A stretch of 64,000 bases of DNA from Podaxis mareebaensis (Eukaryota; Basidiomycota; Agaricomycetes; Agaricales; Agaricaceae): positions 434,001 to 498,000 of the forward strand of contig JAEUWP010000180.1 of the NCBI GenBank assembly GCA_018524725.1. The letters run 5' to 3'. Each line of letters begins with the position of its first letter. Position 1 is the stretch's first letter. The notes below the pieces were generated by a model. It was not told where the DNA came from, did not search any database, and was given only the letters and a program-made list of their open reading frames with translations. Made by a program: the position numbers and the translations under genes. This document shows, one piece after another, positions 61,301-64,000 of the stretch.

Positions 61301-62984
61301 GTTCTTTATCCGTCCAACCTAAGATCTAATATCTTCAATACCTATGCTATCAGATGTACGGGTCTGCAATGCCGTTGTGGTCCCTAATTGCAGTTAGGTC
61401 CATACCTGGGACCAGGAGGTTGCTGTTCGGAGTGCTCGTTATGACGCGTCTGCGTTGTTCCATCACACTAGGTAGCATTTATCATTGATAGGGACGTTTC
61501 GTGCATATGAACCAGAGTGCGCAAGGGTTTTTTGCTGGTCCCCGTGCTCATTCACGATGGGCGGAGCGCTTTCATTGCATGCACAAGTGCTGTATCTCGG
61601 ACCTCAGCAGGCTTTTCAAATTTCCTTATTCAAGCATACGCGGGCGTCCTTGTCCTTTCCCCTTCCCTCTCTTCCTTCCCCCCCGTTGGACATACTCAGA
61701 GTCCCGGGTCCAGCGTCGGGGCGCTGATCGTCATACAACCTGAACCTCGGTTAGTAGTACAGGGTCTGATTAGCCCCTAACACCCATGTCTTCGTGTGTT
61801 TCCTCTAATCAGCGTCCTTGGATGCCGAACCACCTTATGGCCCTTCGCAGGCGAGCTCTGATTTCACCACTTCCTAATTTTCTTCTTGCCACTAATCATC
61901 ATCAATCTGCTATACCCGAGTCAAATGTATCAAGCCAACTGGTACAAAAAAAGCGCAGAGGGAGCCGCGCGCACTATCAACAATGGTGCATCGTACAGCA
62001 ATCATTAATCGACCCACGAATCGATCCATACCAGTTCTCGTCAATCGCAGCCAGTGAGCGTTCCGGAATTCCTTGTGTTCCGCAGACACTCAGCACACAC
62101 GGAGATCCACAACACCACATCTCAAATTGCGTGTTGCTCGTACGGTAACAGCTTGGTATGAGCGTGGTTTCGATATTAATTACACACATATATATCTCGG
62201 CTTCTTGGCCCAGTTCTCGTTCGGGTCTCCAGATTTTGTTGGCTTTTGTTCGCTAATCAAGCTTTTGAAGACCGTTAATATCACACTCCAATTACCGACT
62301 GCACCTGATGACGATTGAAAGAATTGCGCAGTATATATATTGTTCCTCGGGATTATTCCGATCATCTGAGCCAGCGATATGAAGAACCATCCGCCTCGGG
62401 GTTGCTTATTTGACGCTCATGTCTTGAAGGCTCGAAAAGCAGGTAATAGGGTTTCGTTACGATCAGGGTGTCCAGAAGTTCGAGAAATCTAGCTGTATAG
62501 CGGGGTTCAAGATTTGTAATAAAGATCAGGATACATTGGTTTATACCAGGAGCAGAACAGCTCGGAATATAATCAGGCCGTTCCTGTTGTCTAAATAAGT
62601 TGAGAAGGTCCATGAACGAGTGTAAGTTAGGGTGGATGCGTATGGTGCCGTCAGACACACGAAGTACGCTAGGAGATAGGCAAGGGCGGGGGCGAGAGGA
62701 TAGGGGTGTGATAATTGATAACTTTCGTGATATGTCATATCGAAGAATGTCCATCGAAAGCATCGTAACTAGTAGGGGCGAGGAGTAACAGAGCAGGTTA
62801 GAATAGCACCAAACACCCAGGAAAGAAAATTATAAACGCAATATCACAGGATATCAGGATGAACGTTCAACGTTCTTTCTGCATGTACCACCCAGTCCCC
62901 TCGTGTATCCTGACCTATATGTTCATTGACAAAGGCTGCGCCAAAAACGAGAAGGGCGTAGGTGATCGAGGAAAGCAAGTAGCT
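58393..62984. other. Gene-poor stretch of 4.6 kb
   Basis: The longest stretch without a recognised gene in the window. ORFs are short and family-free. One 49-codon ATG frame at 59503-59652 begins with a leucine-rich signal-peptide-like segment. No transposon domains, long repeats or RNA genes were recognised. Confidence 0.5.
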
Positions 62985-63893
62985 TTACGCTTTCCTTTGG
63001 TGCTTCTTCTTCCTCGCTCCATCAATTACCGCGCCAGATTGAGCGATCATTTGTCGCAACGTTCCGTCTTTATCCATTCTACGGATGTCCTCCATCGATC
63101 CGACCAATTTACCAGCAACGATTAGGATCGGCAATTCATCGAAGGAGGTCAGTCGATGAAGCATGGGGACGAGGACGTCAGCATCGTCGCGCACATCGAC
63201 ATCGATGATGGTGGGCGATGGTTTTAGGTTCAAATCATTCAATATCGCCTTAAGCTCGCGCGAAACTGGGGAATAAAACTGTGAGGGTGGTTCGAAGGTT
63301 AGTGCTTGAATTTTAGTAAGACGTCAAAGAAGTACACAAACTTTGGAATAAACGAAGACTGGGTTCCTCGACCAGACATCGTCAACCATGGCTCGCACTT
63401 CTTCAGAAGCACGAGGGCCCCTCGTGTCGAAGTCCAGTACCAGCTGGGGATCAATAGGGGTGGATGGGTCAACAAAGGATGGAATTTGGTTCTGGGGCAG
63501 ACTGGCGAGGAAACTCGAGATAGCGGCAAGCTCCTCAGCACTGGTAAGCTGTATTTGTTGCGCCGTTTGTTTTGAACTTGGTACCGTAGTCAAACCGGAA
63601 TTGCGTATCGCTTCTAGTGCGACGGTGAGCTGGCTGGGTGCGGGCTTGACCTCTGACTTCCGTAGAACAAGTGAGGTGCTGGGGCCAAGACAGTGTACGA
63701 GAAAGACATAGGCGGACAGCAAGATGAGGGAGAGCAGTGCGAGGAGCGTAGCGCGCTGCTTTGACTTGCGTGGATGAAGGGCGGCGGCGAGTTGCGCCAT
63801 GAGCGGAGGCGGCTGCGGCTTCTCGTCGGGGGTGTGGAGAGGAAGGAGGTGCTCCTGAAGAGCAGTGCGACTGGTGATGCGGGGAATGGGCAT
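62985..63893 (-). CDS. Membrane-anchored glutaredoxin-fold protein lacking the active-site cysteine
   Basis: The ATG at 63893 opens MPIPRITSRTALQEHLLPLH. A basic stretch (HPRKSKQR) precedes one membrane helix, LLALLSLILLSAYVFLVH, giving the type II layout of yeast Grx6/Grx7 in the secretory pathway. A stem region of about 100 residues follows. The glutaredoxin fold begins NPVFVYSK; after an intron with the weak donor GTTTGT it continues FYSPVSRELKAILNDLNL. At the CPYC or CPxS position the protein reads SPVS, so the nucleophilic Cys is Ser. SPTIIDVDVRDDADVL, LPILIVAGKLVGSMEDI and a basic C-terminus (GARKKKHQRKA) complete it. Redox activity is therefore doubtful; it may be a structural or regulatory relative. 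Confidence 0.82.
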
Positions 63894-64000
63894 TAGGGAG
63901 GGGAAGTTAGTAAAGAACGTGGTGGTGGTTGATAATGAAGCTTGAAGTGGTTAAAGGAGTTCAGTGCAAGGTTCGCTTCTTGTTTTGTCTCATCAATAAC

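Overview
This window is nuclear DNA of a filamentous basidiomycete, most likely an Agaricomycete (mushroom-forming fungus). The evidence is eukaryotic gene structure with many short introns of about 50-70 nt, roughly balanced base composition, short gene-to-gene distances, and a gene set typical of such genomes: a PalC-type BRO1 protein, a Ppg1-type phosphatase, Gti1/Pac2 (WOPR) regulators, an F-box protein and a HET-C2-like glycolipid transfer protein. I recognise 25 protein genes, one tRNA gene and one decayed gene. Coordinates of spliced genes are the outer limits of the coding region. Introns were placed by eye from splice signals and family conservation.

Layout. 0.3-12.4 kb: SET-domain lysine methyltransferase (-), CRAL-TRIO lipid-transfer protein with a membrane tail (+), Ppg1-like phosphatase (-), two-finger zinc-finger factor (+) and spliceosomal Cwc24 (-). 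15.3-20.5 kb: Cys3-like bZIP factor (+), a broken GMC oxidoreductase fragment and a LysM protein (+). 22.6-27.5 kb: glycolipid transfer protein (-), free methionine-R-sulfoxide reductase (+) and cysteinyl-tRNA synthetase (-). 29.2-33.5 kb: two tandem WOPR regulators (+). 34.8-46.3 kb is gene-dense: TFIIA large subunit (-), a small coiled-coil protein (+), PalC (-), tRNA-Val (-), PIG-U (+), membrane-anchored cysteine synthase (-), CoA-binding protein (+) and GH18 chitinase (+). 49.2-54.9 kb: a small charged ORF (+), three-finger zinc-finger protein (-), mitochondrial carrier (+) and F-box protein (-). 57.2-64 kb: a third WOPR regulator (-), a long gene-poor stretch, and a membrane-anchored glutaredoxin-fold protein without the active-site cysteine (-).

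Most genes are unrelated housekeeping or regulatory functions. Two themes stand out. Three WOPR paralogues lie within 30 kb and share a C-terminal motif outside the DNA-binding domain. Four genes touch sulfur amino acids: the bZIP factor, the methionine sulfoxide reductase, the cysteinyl-tRNA synthetase and the cysteine synthase. I found no rRNA, no CRISPR, no intact transposon and no obvious secondary-metabolite cluster.
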